Assembly (NCBI GenBank): GCA_012934845.2 | Contig: WNNJ02000896.1 | Span: 1-64,000 of the forward strand | DNA: 64,000 nt | Source of the DNA: Pomphorhynchus laevis | Taxonomy: Eukaryota; Acanthocephala; Palaeacanthocephala; Echinorhynchida; Pomphorhynchidae | Reading direction: 5' to 3' | In this document: one piece after another, positions 55,101 to 63,940 of the stretch | Layout: every line of letters begins with the position of its first letter | Numbering within the stretch: the first letter of the stretch is position 1 | The notes under the pieces: model-generated | Seen by the model: the letters and a program-made list of their open reading frames with translations, nothing else | The model's database searches: none | What the model was told of the DNA's origin: nothing | Program-made: the position numbers and the translations under genes

Positions 55101-58100
55101 ATGCTTATCATGTAAAGAGATAACGAAAAAAGAGATTATTATGTCAAGAGATATATTCAGAAATACCAAATACTTACACACCCTGAGAATGCATGAAATG
55201 TGATAAGAATGTTTGGACAATGTGCTCTACTTATTCTTACAGATAGTATTGTGGTTCTTGGAAGCCAGGGCGGTACATCGAATTTCGTAGACACCGAATT
55301 TAATTTAACAACCATTAAATGAAAAAATAGTGAATGGGTTAAAATGGTGAAATATTTGCCATATATAGTAAATGTTGATTATCATGCATCATATTATGCC
55401 TTCTGTCATGGATTACAACATAAATGAAGGTTTACAATAAGAACGTGGGCATTAAATAAGGATTTAATGTTACCATTACCGGTTAGGTTAGGCAAACTTG
55501 GTATCTACCTAATATAGGCGATATAAATGTAGAAATCGAATTGATCGAGACGTATGACAAAGCATTATTAAAGTTGAATTCTGCTGATGAAAAAATGACA
55601 TAATAAAATGTGTCAGATAAACACTCATTATTAACGCAGGCATTAGTTGGTTTGAACCAGAACATGGACCAACATGCCATTCAGATGACGAGATAGGCTG
55701 CGGACTAAGGAGCCTAGTCATGATTAGCACTAGCCCAGGAAGAAAACACGGATGCATGCTAAGTCCACAAGAATTTCAGGATGCAATGTGTACAAGATAT
55801 AGATTGCAATCGAAAAATGTTTCGAAAAAATGTGCGTACGGCACAGAATTTTCAGTTTCGTATGCTCTATCATGAATAATAGGTGGTACCAAAATTATAA
55901 AGAATGATCTCCAGAGGAAAGTATTGGAAACAAAATTAGCAGATACATGTAGATATGTAACTATTGAGCAAAACCTACAGAGTTGCTTTATCTATTAATT
56001 CTGAAGTAGTCGGTGGCACCGACTACTTCAGAATGCAACGTTCAACTGTAACGTTCTCGTTCGCAAAAGGTATTTACAAATAGCAAACTTTAAAAATTAT
56101 AGCAAAGAAAAAGTCAAAAAGTAAGAGAAAAAAAATGTCATAATTGAGGGCAAAGCGACATAAATTGAATAATTGATCAATAATTGAATAATGGCATAAT
56201 TAAACTAGCGACAGCAACATCTATGTGTATCCAAGCTTCGAGACATAATACTGAAACTAAAATTAAGACTGACGAGAGAAGATTAAAAATAAATAATCGT
56301 GAAGATCAAAAAATATTATTGACATCAATTGACCGATAACCTATTTATCTGTATAAAAAATTTATAATCAATTGCGGATAATGCAATTTAAAACAATATA
56401 ATAATTCGGTCAGAAAGAAGGTATAGTCAATATATCTGAAAGAAAATCTATACCATGCAAATTAATGAAGAAAATGCACATAATATCTTATAGATTAAAA
56501 CGTGTAATGTTTTTATTATTCACAGCTTAACTTGGACAAAATCCCCAGCGCCTATCGCAATGGGGAATTTCTTATTCCCTTCGATCCAGTGTGGTCTCAA
56601 GTAGGGCCTTGTAGCTACATAACTTCGACTTATTCTACTTCTTAGTAAACTTCCTAAAGAAATTGCTTGGCACACGCTTCTCTACCATTTATTCAGCCTT
56701 ACATCTGGTACACGACTAATGATGACACTTTGAATCTGAGCGAATATAAGAATATGCAATTAAAGAATATACTGTCTTGTGAAGCCACCTTTCACAAGGT
56801 TTCTTAATAATATTTTCCAATAATATTTTGTTGATTTATACTTCTCCGTTAAAAGAAGAAAAAGAAATCATCAAACTTGCTTGAAAGTTAGTAGAAAAAT
56901 AATGTTGTATCATAATCTAGTTTCAGTATTTCTGACAGAGGTTATATTACCAGGGATAAAACCCACATGTCAATAATAACTTGTCAGTAGAACAAATCAT
57001 ATCACATAACTTAGTTTACGTTTTTTAAATGTCTACGTTGCGCAATTTAAAACAATATAATTATTCGGTCAGAAAGAAGCAAATTCACATAATATGATTA
57101 CAACATTAACACAAAAGTATTGGCTTATTCAAAACAACCATATACTCACATCACTGAAACTTTGCCAGCTATATCCAGTAAGAAGTTGGATGTAATGATA
57201 GAATTCTTAAACTGTCTAAACAAAATATTAATTTTATATGAATAAAAGAAATCATTTTGAAGTGCATAAACGCTAGTTGGTATTAATCGTAAATAATAAA
57301 ACCGAATCTACTGCGAAAGCATCATTGGGCACCAATAATTATCAATGCATTATATATACATTTTATATACATTATATACATTATAATGCACTATCATATA
57401 ATATATTGAAGAATCAATATAAAGAATGCTTGCAATATTAAAATAGCAATAGAGTGTTGCACTATTCCACATTGATTTATCCCAAAGCAGTATGACATTT
57501 TTTTGAAGGTTTGATTGATGAATATTGCAATATTGTCTATCGAATATACGAAATATTACACACAAATTTAAAGTCGTTTAACTCATTGCTATAATAGTAA
57601 GTTAAACGTCACTGTTTGACGCTATTGATATAAGATGTACACAGTTCACATAACTTGTAAAAGATTTTAAAGATAACTTCAGAGTTATCACAATAAAACC
57701 AGCTTTTAATCATCATGCAATTGCACTTTACAATTTATTAAACTCAATTTGGCACATAATTGGCTATTAAAATTCTTTAATAAATTCTTAATACGATATA
57801 CACGAAATCAGTGGTGTAGATTTTCAATTTAAGTATTGTGGATTTTCAATTTGTTCATTTGGTATAAACGATATTTAATCGTAAAGACAATTTATCAAAC
57901 AATATACAAGCGCATCAAATGTAAAAGTTGTAGATTTTCTATTTGTTCATTTAGTATAAATAATGTTTAATCTCAAAGGTGATTGATCCAACACAATACA
58001 AGCACATAAAAACTTGTCTAGACACAATTTTGTAAATCAGAAACCCCGTCTATAAAGTATAAAAAGTAATAACTAAAAACAAATATTTAATGTATTCCGT

Positions 58101-61100
58101 ATCATTTACATGGCCTTCTTAATTTACAACGAGGATTTCGCGAATAAAATTGTTTTAATTACAAACACATCTTTGAAGATTACGACCATATCGCAATAAT
58201 ATAGTTGTCTTTGGAAAGGCAACTTTATTAGCTTTAGAAAGACAACAGTATTGTCTTCAAAACAATACGAAGTCTTCGGATATTGTCTTCAGAAATACAA
58301 ACGAACAATAATTGAAGCAGAATGAAATATTATAACGAAGACCATACCAATATTTCACTTACATCTTACGCACATTACCAGAAATGGACAGCACCGAGTT
58401 TGATTCAAATACGGTATTTTTAATCTTTCTAAAAAAGAAAACATCGTGGTTATTTTGAAACATTACATTTTGTTATAAGATTGGTGTCGAAGGTTTAAAA
58501 CACAGTTGAGTCATTCGACAGGTTCTAAGCAAACAATTCCATGAATTTTGCAATCATATGATCAGTGATAAATTATTTATTAATAATATCAATATATTTA
58601 ACATTATTCAAATAATTTCGATTTTGATAATAGAGACCTGAGATACGTGAATATATATTGAGGTAGAGTGTCTAATACAATGCATACTTTATTGTTACAT
58701 CAAAATATACAAATTGACATTCATTTATTTATTAGTAGAAAGCTTTAATATCAATCTAGGAAATACATTATTTGTTTCGTCTGTGAAATTTATTTAAAAT
58801 AAATTTTTATATAAACATAAAATTTCCAAACTTCTTTATTTATATCAATAACATAATATTAAAAATATTTAATATTACATCGTGATTATATTTAATAATT
58901 ATTTATTAATAATATCTTAATTATATATCAAATATTACAAATAATTTATATAATGTTAATAAAATTATTCATTTGATGTTTTTAATTCTTAATTAAAAAC
59001 ATTAAAAACATTAAACTAGGCGGTTTAATCAACGGTTCCATTGATTTTGCAATAATTTGATCAGCGATCAAATAGATTATATAGAATATATAATTCTATA
59101 GGAATCCAGGAAGTAGTTGAAAAATTGTACGAAACTTTCCTGCAAATTTTAAATTACTTTCCGGTCTAACACTTTTCGAAATAGATTTTGAGAGCAGGTC
59201 TTGTAATCTTTTAATGTAAGGAGGTTATACTGCTCTATACTTAAATGACCTGCTCTCGAAATTTATTTCGAAAAGTGTTGGACCTGTAAGGAGTTTATAA
59301 GAGGCTGGACATTTTGTGAGTGTATGTTGGAATTGACGGTTAAATAGTATAAAGAAGATTAATAAATAATTTATAAAAACGTTGAAAAATTGTGCAAAAA
59401 TTAAAAAATTGCTAGTTTGATCATTTTGAAGCACATGTAGCATACGATCTATTACCTGATACTTAAAAAGCCACAATTAAAGAAAATATTTTATTTCTTA
59501 AAAAACAGAATATCGTAATAACTAATTATTTGACCACAGCACTTTGTTTGGCTAAGCAGTCTTGTTGGTTGTATAAAATAATGTTTTTACAGACATTATT
59601 TTTCGCAAAATCAAACAAATAATAAAAAAGTATGAGTCATATACTTTAAATATAGTAAATTTAAAGATAGTATCGTGCATATTTCTAAATATTAAAACAA
59701 AACGTTTTACCGAAATTTAAAGTTATAAAATTTTAAATTTATTAATAAATAAAAGGCGTCTGTTTATTAAAATAACAGACGTCTGTTATTTAAAATAACA
59801 GACTATGTATTAGAATACGGATAAGAATTCTGCAGAAGGAACTGATATGCTATCAGTTTTCGGACCCTATTCCTTGACTTAACATAGCAGTGGAGCCAAA
59901 TGCATGCTAATGTCGTATTTCCTCTGGTGAAATTTGATTATTTAGTGTACCTTATTCTAATACAAAGCATATTGTTTATTATTCATTCTTAAACAAATTT
60001 CTATTGAATAGTTTAAATATATTTTAAATAATATTTGGTTGATTTATACTTCTTTATTAATTCGGACACGCACTTCTCATAGTGCATGTCCGAAACACCG
60101 AATGCGAGTTTATCATATTTTATCAGCAATAAGTGTGACATATTCCGTACAAATATCATCGTTATGAGCATGGTCTAGTCTTGTGAGTTCACTGGTCCAT
60201 GGCAGCATCTTTGTGGCAAACCGATTTTCATCTGCCTTTGCAAAAACACTTGACTATATTATAGTATAGTGCCTTTATATTGACCAGTATAAATGCCCTG
60301 GACGGATAACTGTTTGATAAATAATGGATTTTAGATTATCCTTAATTTTCTGATCGCCTAAAACAAAGTTGTTTTTAACTATTTATCCCAAGTTGCGTTT
60401 AAATGCTACTTTAAATGCTAATTTGATCAGCGATAGATGATCAAATAGATCATATAGAATATGATCTATATGATCATTGTGGCAAACCGATTTTCATCTG
60501 CCTTTGCAATAGCACTTAACTATATTATAGTTCAGTGCCTTTATATTGACCAGTATAAATGCCCTGGACGGATAACTGTTTGATAAATAATGGATTTGAG
60601 ATAATCCTTAAATTTTCGATCGCTCAAAACAAAGTTGTTTTAACTATTTATCCCAAGTTGCGTTTAAACGTTAAGTGCTCACGTAAGACAAGTACCCGTC
60701 GGTAAATATGGTATAGTCAATATATCTGAATTTATCGGCGCGAGGTAAATCTATACCATGGATTTCAAAGAATTAATGAAGAAAATGCTACAACTTTTAT
60801 TTATCTACTCTTATAGTAAACATGTTAAAACGTGTAATGTTTTTATTATTCGGACAGCTTAACTTGGATGCAGCATATTATCCCCAGCGCCTAGCTCGCA
60901 ATGGGGAATTTCGATATTAGTCTACCCTTCGATCCAGTGTGGTCTCATCAGTAGGGCCTTGTAGCTACATAACTTCGACTTATTCTACTTCTTAGTAAAC
61001 TTCCTAAAGAAATTGCTTGGCACACGCTTCTCTACCATTTATTCAGCCTTACATCTGGTACACGACTAATGATGACACTTTGAATCTGAGCGAATTAATG

Positions 61101-63940
61101 AAGAATATGCAATTAAAGAATATACTGTCTTGTGAAGCCACCTTTCACAAGGTTTCTTAATAATATTTTCCAATAATATTTTGTTGATTTATACTTCTCC
61201 GTTAAAAGAAGAAAAAGAAATCATCAAACTTGCTTGAAAGTTAGTAGAAAAATAATGTTGTATCAATAATACATAGTTTCAGTATTTCTGACAGAGGTTA
61301 TATTACCAGGGATAAAACCCACATGTCAATAATAACTTGTCAGTAGAACAAATCATATCACATAACTTAGTTTACGTTTTTTAAATGTCTACGTTGCGCA
61401 ATTTAAAACAATATAATTATTCGGTCAGAAAGAAGCAAATTCACATAATATGATTACAACATTAACACAAAAGTATTGGCTTATTCAAAACAACCATATA
61501 CTCACATCACTGAAACTTTGCCAGCTATATCCAGTAAGAAGTTGGATGTAATGATAGAATTCTTAAACTGTCTAAACAAAATATTAATTTTATATGAATA
61601 AAAGAAATCATTTTGAAGTGCATAAACGCTAGTTGGTATTAATCGTAAATAATAAAACCGAATCTACTGCGAAAGCATCATTGGGCACCAATAATTATCA
61701 ATGCATTATATATACATTTTATATACATTATATACATTATAATGCACTATCATATAATATATTGAAGAATCAATAGAAAGAATGCTTGCAATATTAAAAT
61801 AGCAATAGAGTGTTGCACTATTCCACATTGATTTATCCCAAAGCAGTATGACATTTTTTTGAAGGTTTGATTGATGAATATTGCAATATTGTCTATCGAA
61901 TATACGAAATATTACACACAAATTTAAAGTCGTTTAACTCATTGCTATAATAGTAAGTTAAACGTCACTGTTTGACGCTATTGATATAAGATGTACACAG
62001 TTCACATAACTTGTAAAAGATTTTAAAGATAACTTCAGAGTTATCACAATAAAACCAGCTTTTAATCATCATGCAATTGCACTTTACAATTTATTAAACT
62101 CAATTTGGCACATAATTGGCTATTAAAATTCTTTAATAAATTCTTAATACGATATACACGAAATCAGTGGTGTAGATTTTCAATTTAAGTATTGTGGATT
62201 TTCAATTTGTTCATTTGGTATAAACGATATTTAATCGTAAAGACAATTTATCAAACAATATACAAGCGCATCAAATGTAAAAGTTGTAGATTTTCTATTT
62301 GTTCATTTAGTATAAATAATGTTTAATCTCAAAGGTGATTGATCCAACACAATACAAGCACATAAAAACTTGTCTAGACACAATTTTGTAAATCAGAAAC
62401 CCCGTCTATAAAGTATAAAAAGTAATAACTAAAAACAAATATTTAATGTATTCCGTATCATTTACATGGCCTTCTTAATTTACAACGAGGATTTCGCGAA
62501 TAAAATTGTTTTAATTACAAACACATCTTTGAAGATTACGACCATATCGCAATAATATAGTTGTCTTTGGAAAGGCAACTTTATTAGCTTTAGAAAGACA
62601 ACAGTATTGTCTTCAAAACAATACGAAGTCTTCGGATATTGTCTTCAGAAATACAAACGAACAATAATTGAAGCAGAATGAAATATTATAACGAAGACCA
62701 TACCAATATTTCACTTACATCTTACGCACATTACCAGAAATGCACAGCACCGAGTTTGATTCAAATACGGTATTTTTAATCTTTCTAAAAAAGAAAACAT
62801 CGTGGTTATTTTGAAACATTACATTTTGTTATAAGATTGGTGTCGAAGGTTTAAAACACAGTTGAGTCATTCGACAGGTTCTAAGCAAACAATTCCATGA
62901 ATTTTGCAATCATATGATCAGTGATAAATTATTTATTAATAATATCAATATATTTAACATTATTCAAATAATTTCGATTTTGATAATAGAGACCTGAGAT
63001 ACGTGAATATATATATTGAGGTAGAGTGTCTAATACAATGCATACTTTGTTGTTACATCAAAATATACAAATTGACATTCATTTATTTATTAGTAGAAAG
63101 CTTTAATATCAATCTAGGAAATACATTATTTGTTTCGTCTGTGAAATTTATTTAAAATAAATTTTTATATAAACATAAAATTTCCAAACTTCTTTATTTA
63201 TATCAATAACATAATATTAAAAATATTTAATATTACATCGTGATTATATTTAATAATTATTTATTAATAATATCAATTTACTTAACATTATTTATATAAT
63301 TTTTGGATTAAATTATAAAAGCGTTCGAAAATAATGATAAACAATTATAAAACATGATGCCGTGTTAGAAAAATTGCAAATATTTTTAACTAAACTATGA
63401 AAGATATACTTTGATATAAAGAGCGATAATTTATAAAGAATTATAGGAGCTAAATCGAAAAAATAGTAATTTTATTATTGATATTTTGCAAACCTTAGTT
63501 TGAATCTTCAGAAAATTACTTCAGAGTAATTTTCTGAAGATGCTAACAGAGGTAAGCGAAATAAAAAGTTTTCCTATTTTCTTTGATCTAGATATAATAA
63601 TTATGATGCTTTTATACTTGAAAAAATAAATATTTTTAATTTAATATGTTTAAAAAGTTATATTTAATAAAACTTTATTTTTAAAATAGTTGATAAATAA
63701 TTATTGGATCAAATAAAAAAGGAAAACTGTCTATTGATATTTCGCTAACTTCTGTTAGCATCTTCAGAAAATTACCATCGAAAAGGATAGTAAAAAAATT
63801 TATTGATATTTCGCTAACTTCTGCTAGCATATTGTGAAAATTACCTGTAATTTTTAAAATTAACAAACACTTACAGAACTGCAACATTGCCAGATCCGTA
63901 TATCAAAAAATTCGATTTCACGCTAATATTGTCAAGCACT
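37034..63940 (-). CDS. Multi-exon gene built from one-repeat exons of about 22 residues, whole locus
   Basis: Sixteen minus-strand exons of 45-69 nt, each bounded by TTTAG-type acceptors and GTAAGT or GTGAGT donors, each a multiple of three, each starting with one and ending with two nucleotides of a split codon (phase-2 introns). Joined they read open for about 338 residues with no stop. Most encode one repeat: h-x-N-[ST]-x-[FI]-x-S-N-x-[SF]-L-x-[IV]-x-G-N-[VI]-x-h. Alternating hydrophobic residues with conserved Asn and Gly suggest a solenoid; FxSN and GNV resemble parallel beta-helix coils. NSS/NTT/NFT sequons would fit a secreted protein. The first exon lies beyond 64 kb and the last was not found. 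I do not recognise the family. The exons could be constitutive or alternative cassettes. Confidence 0.75.
37560..37700 (+). mobile_element. 3' end fragment of an RTE-like LINE
   Basis: GCGGAACAAATGCTGAAGAA followed by AAAGAAGAATATAATAC matches the 3' end of the RTE-like relic at 54.97-55.01 kb (ACGGAACATACGCTGAAGAA), followed by an AT-rich tail. Only about 140 bp remain. Confidence 0.6.
39044..39403 (+). other. Unassigned 119-aa ORF antisense in an intron
   Basis: SSSYLKKERDVVIHKSLIGS, SVTTRHIRSQFEKK and a C-terminal hydrophobic run. It starts at a non-ATG or uncertain codon, has no recognised homology and is not flanked by splice signals of the antisense gene. Probably chance. Confidence 0.15.
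39583..39651 (-). CDS. Repeat exon M (69 nt)
   Basis: Acceptor TATTGCTTAG, donor GTAAGT. Encodes HDSKIMSNPSIVVLPRND. Confidence 0.77.
40389..40457 (-). CDS. Repeat exon L (69 nt)
   Basis: Acceptor TTATTTAG, donor GTAAGT. Encodes YDSNLKSNSSLLVLYNND. Confidence 0.77.
41176..41238 (-). CDS. Repeat exon K (63 nt)
   Basis: Acceptor ATCTGTTTAG, donor GTAAGT. Encodes SNTTFESNTSLYFHGNI. Confidence 0.78.
42393..42890 (+). repeat. Local imperfect tandem duplication in an intron
   Basis: ATCTAATCAACTTTTGA, ATGGTATCGGTTTTCCATAA and GGGTCATTATGTTGGCCTGA, then ATAAAA, each occur twice in the same order (about 42393-42560 and 42583-42890). Confidence 0.65.
42948..43013 (-). CDS. Repeat exon J (66 nt)
   Basis: Acceptor TTATTTAG, donor GTAAGT. 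Encodes HTKFVSNVSIVISATV. Confidence 0.75.
43337..43395 (-). pseudogene. Degenerate repeat exon remnant
   Basis: CAATCTACCGTAGATGTTAC, also found in the degenerate exon at 43733, recurs here beside CAGTTA in place of the donor. The minus strand reads ITGNIYGR, but the upstream half has stops and no acceptor. Confidence 0.5.
43727..43799 (-). pseudogene. Degenerate repeat exon with a frameshift
   Basis: Acceptor TTCTTTAAG and donor GTAAGT are present, but the exon is 73 nt. The first half reads FIQTVFETV in the usual phase; the second half (LNITGNIYGR) is in the +1 frame. A single-base insertion has disrupted it, or it is no longer spliced. Confidence 0.6.
44180..44530. other. GC-rich unassigned patch in an intron
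   Basis: About 350 bp with much higher G+C than its flanks, open frames on both strands and the inverted pair CTGCAGCATACC/CAGCTGCAG. Composition suggests an inserted element, but no motif is recognised. Confidence 0.35.
45314..45382 (-). CDS. Repeat exon I (69 nt)
   Basis: Acceptor ATCGTTTAG, donor GTAAGT. Encodes YNSLFKSNSSLLVLSSAG. First of the 23-residue subtype, shared with exons L, M and N. Confidence 0.78.
45646..45708 (-). CDS. Repeat exon H (63 nt)
   Basis: Acceptor GTTTTAG, donor GTAAGT. Encodes HNTTIVSKTSIYVTGKI. Confidence 0.76.
46080..48600 (+). mobile_element. LINE relic (CR1/L2-like) with endonuclease and RT
   Basis: 46410-46700: SKVDSILYALHESNLDILCL, then GYSVTYFPRPLRNSSHETLV and TTFELLDLQ, an endonuclease N-terminus. 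46710-46800: GISDHNIVSIRINLDHVD, the SDH motif. 47820-48040: SLFISLDLSS-F, HSILLHLLQHRYGFSTSLL and SVPQGYVLSS, RT motifs A to B. Numerous frameshifts and stops. Order fits CR1/L2/Daphne-type elements. Confidence 0.8.
48607..49350 (-). mobile_element. Penelope-like reverse transcriptase relic 1
   Basis: Minus strand: INTYDISTLYTNLELVDIKE and ALVKLINLIFGKNI (about 49170-49060), then IFRQVIGVPMGGNSSPIIAN and LFLSFIEYEF, then YMFRYIDDICVFN (the RT YxDD box) and DKEGVYLDMNIKL (48975-48630). This resembles PLE-type RTs with GIPMGTNCAPLxANLFL and RYxDD. A one-base deletion near 48985 and truncation after YRKDD make it non-functional. Confidence 0.7.
49929..49988 (-). CDS. Repeat exon G (60 nt, second half-repeat)
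   Basis: Acceptor TACATTTTAG, donor GTAAGT, same phase as its neighbours. Encodes ITVQGNIYYLMHVRG. It carries the x-V-x-G-N-I half of a repeat, so F and G look like one repeat split by an intron. Confidence 0.65.
50141..50185 (-). CDS. Repeat exon F (45 nt, first half-repeat)
   Basis: Acceptor AAATGTTTAG, donor GTAAGT. Encodes YNSIIESDVSFG. It holds only the first part of a repeat; the missing G-N-I part is supplied by exon G. Confidence 0.7.
51781..51846 (-). CDS. Repeat exon E (66 nt)
   Basis: Acceptor AATATTTAG, donor GTAAGT. Encodes HDTIFKSNSSLVFSGNF, followed by TE. Partial copies exist at 52209-52270 and 59650-59695. Confidence 0.8.
52209..52270 (-). pseudogene. Degenerate copy of repeat exon E
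   Basis: AGTGAAGAGTTTGATTTAAA and GATAGTATCGTGTATATTTC match exon E (51781-51846), but the acceptor AG is lost (TTTGAAA) and the donor half is missing. Confidence 0.6.
52428..52990 (-). mobile_element. Penelope-like reverse transcriptase relic 2
   Basis: A 182-residue open frame: MDKIELIESLNILINQNYLK, IFRQVKGVPMGGNSSPIIAN, MFRYIDDICVFN, IYPESIILNKTNINDKEGVY and FKFTRNIFLHEHSCIPYNIK. It is the best-preserved member of the family in the window; the YIDD box is intact. The finger domain is missing upstream. Confidence 0.72.
53010..53225 (-). mobile_element. Penelope-like RT 3' fragment
   Basis: About 210 bp closely matching 52433-52645 in the same orientation (shared TGATTTTGAAGAAA, AATATGTTTCTTGTAAATTT and ATGTCATCTTTACGATATAA). 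It is a partial tandem copy of relic 2, interrupted by the RTE-like LINE that follows. Confidence 0.75.
53230..55020 (+). mobile_element. RTE-like LINE relic
   Basis: Plus-strand broken frames: YRLAKNRQKQIEDIGRFHLI (53320-53390), LAVPIWKHKECPADCLNYRQ and IRLLYHTMKILERVI (53700-53805), GFVKGYGTIDAIQALS (53850-53895), AFLDLEKAFD (53935), SVPWTILYTDDVMGVYKDRN (54210-54270), KSKIYRIVIRLDALFRTECC (54550-54610), RVLMWMAGITLLDHIRNNNI (54655-54715) and KCLNTIRMDV (54870). Complete from linker to 3' end but with many stops. Confidence 0.85.
55180..55224 (-). CDS. Possible repeat exon D (45 nt)
   Basis: With acceptor GTAGAG and donor GTGTAAGT, the phase-compatible reading is TLSKHSYHISCIL. It aligns with the second half of exon H (VSKTSIYVTGKI). 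Overlapping donor and acceptor choices exist, so boundaries are tentative. Confidence 0.45.
55480..56060 (+). mobile_element. LINE C-terminal domain relic
   Basis: INAGISWFEPEHGP and GCMLSPQEFQDAMCTRYRLQ, then SKKCAYGTEFSVSYALS and NDLQRKVLETKLA, match a zinc-knuckle-like block found after the RT domain in some LINEs (L-x-x-F-R-D-A-L-C-L-R-Y ... C-x-C-G-x-x-F-x-x-x-H-A-L-x-C). The His and second Cys are degraded. Confidence 0.65.
57150..57215 (-). CDS. Repeat exon C1 (66 nt)
   Basis: Acceptor TTTGTTTAG, donor GTGAGT. Encodes KNSIITSNFLLDIAGKV. Confidence 0.78.
58363..58428 (-). CDS. Repeat exon B1 (66 nt)
   Basis: Acceptor TTTTAG, donor GTAAGT. Encodes KNTVFESNSVLSISGNV, the exon closest to the repeat consensus. 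Confidence 0.8.
59161..59285. repeat. Foldback sequence
   Basis: GGTCTAACACTTTTCGAAAT and TTTTGAGAGCAGGTC face GACCTGCTCTCGAAA and ATTTCGAAAAGTGTTGGACC across about 45 bases. Small MITE-like inverted repeat. Confidence 0.75.
59330..59700. repeat. Shrunken duplicate of the exon E region
   Basis: AAAGAAGATTAATAAATA, AATTGTGCAAA and AGCATACGAT (59345-59455), TTTTTACAGACATTATTTTT and CGCAAAATCAAACAAATAAT (59582-59630), and finally TTTAAAGATAGTATCGTGCA (59660-59680), match 50937-51060, 51378-51430 and 51821-51846 in order. So an exon E unit was copied here and then lost most of its sequence, including the donor half of the exon. Confidence 0.75.
60210..60665 (+). repeat. 190-bp tandem duplication
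   Basis: TTGTGGCAAACCGATTTTCA through TTTATCCCAAGTTGCGTTTA occurs at 60210-60402 and 60477-60665, separated by about 75 bp containing repeated GATCATATAGAATATGATC-type palindromes. Confidence 0.85.
61506..61571 (-). CDS. Repeat exon C2 (66 nt)
   Basis: Acceptor TTTGTTTAG, donor GTGAGT. Encodes KNSIITSNFLLDIAGKV; identical to exon C1. Confidence 0.76.
62719..62784 (-). CDS. Repeat exon B2 (66 nt)
   Basis: Acceptor TTTTAG, donor GTAAGT. Encodes KNTVFESNSVLCISGNV; identical to exon B1 except Ser to Cys. Part of the 2.5-kb duplication. Confidence 0.78.
63480..63850. repeat. Cluster of inverted repeats with GAAGATGC/GCGAAAT hairpins
   Basis: CTGAAGATGCTAACAGA, a GCTAAC/GTTAGC hairpin and GCGAAAT occur on the plus strand at 63530-63562 and inverted at 63742-63778. 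A weaker inverted copy lies at 63803-63837. TCTTCAGAAAATTACTTC and its inverse form a further palindrome at 63508-63542. Similar in design to the MITE arms at 20.6 and 21.4 kb. Confidence 0.65.
63875..63940 (-). CDS. Repeat exon A (66 nt)
   Basis: Acceptor CATTGTTTAG, donor GTAAGT. Encodes DNISVKSNFLIYGSGNV in the only open phase; the other two phases contain stops. Most 5' exon in the window. Confidence 0.75.

Larger units (their letters stand above)
56420..58915. repeat. 2.5-kb segmental duplication, copy A
   Basis: Near-identical to 60710-63274 in the same orientation (offset about 4.36 kb). The first 200 bp lacks about 70 bp relative to copy B in several small blocks; the rest differs by isolated bases and short indels. 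It carries repeat exons C1 and B1. GCAATTTAAAACAATATAA, then TTCGGTCAGAAAGAAG, occurs at its left junction (56379-56419) and again inside each copy, marking a breakpoint. Confidence 0.92.
60710..63274. repeat. 2.5-kb segmental duplication, copy B
   Basis: Partner of 56420-58915, carrying exons C2 and B2. The two copies diverge abruptly after TAATAATATC at their right ends. Confidence 0.92.

Noticed and set aside
37034-63940. Leucine-rich repeat interpretation of the 22-residue exons
   Set aside because: Single-LRR exons in phase 2 are known from some receptor genes, which is tempting. But the spacing L-x-I-x-G-N-V-x-x-I is one residue short of LxLxxNxLxxL and the repeat is too short, so I prefer an unassigned solenoid.
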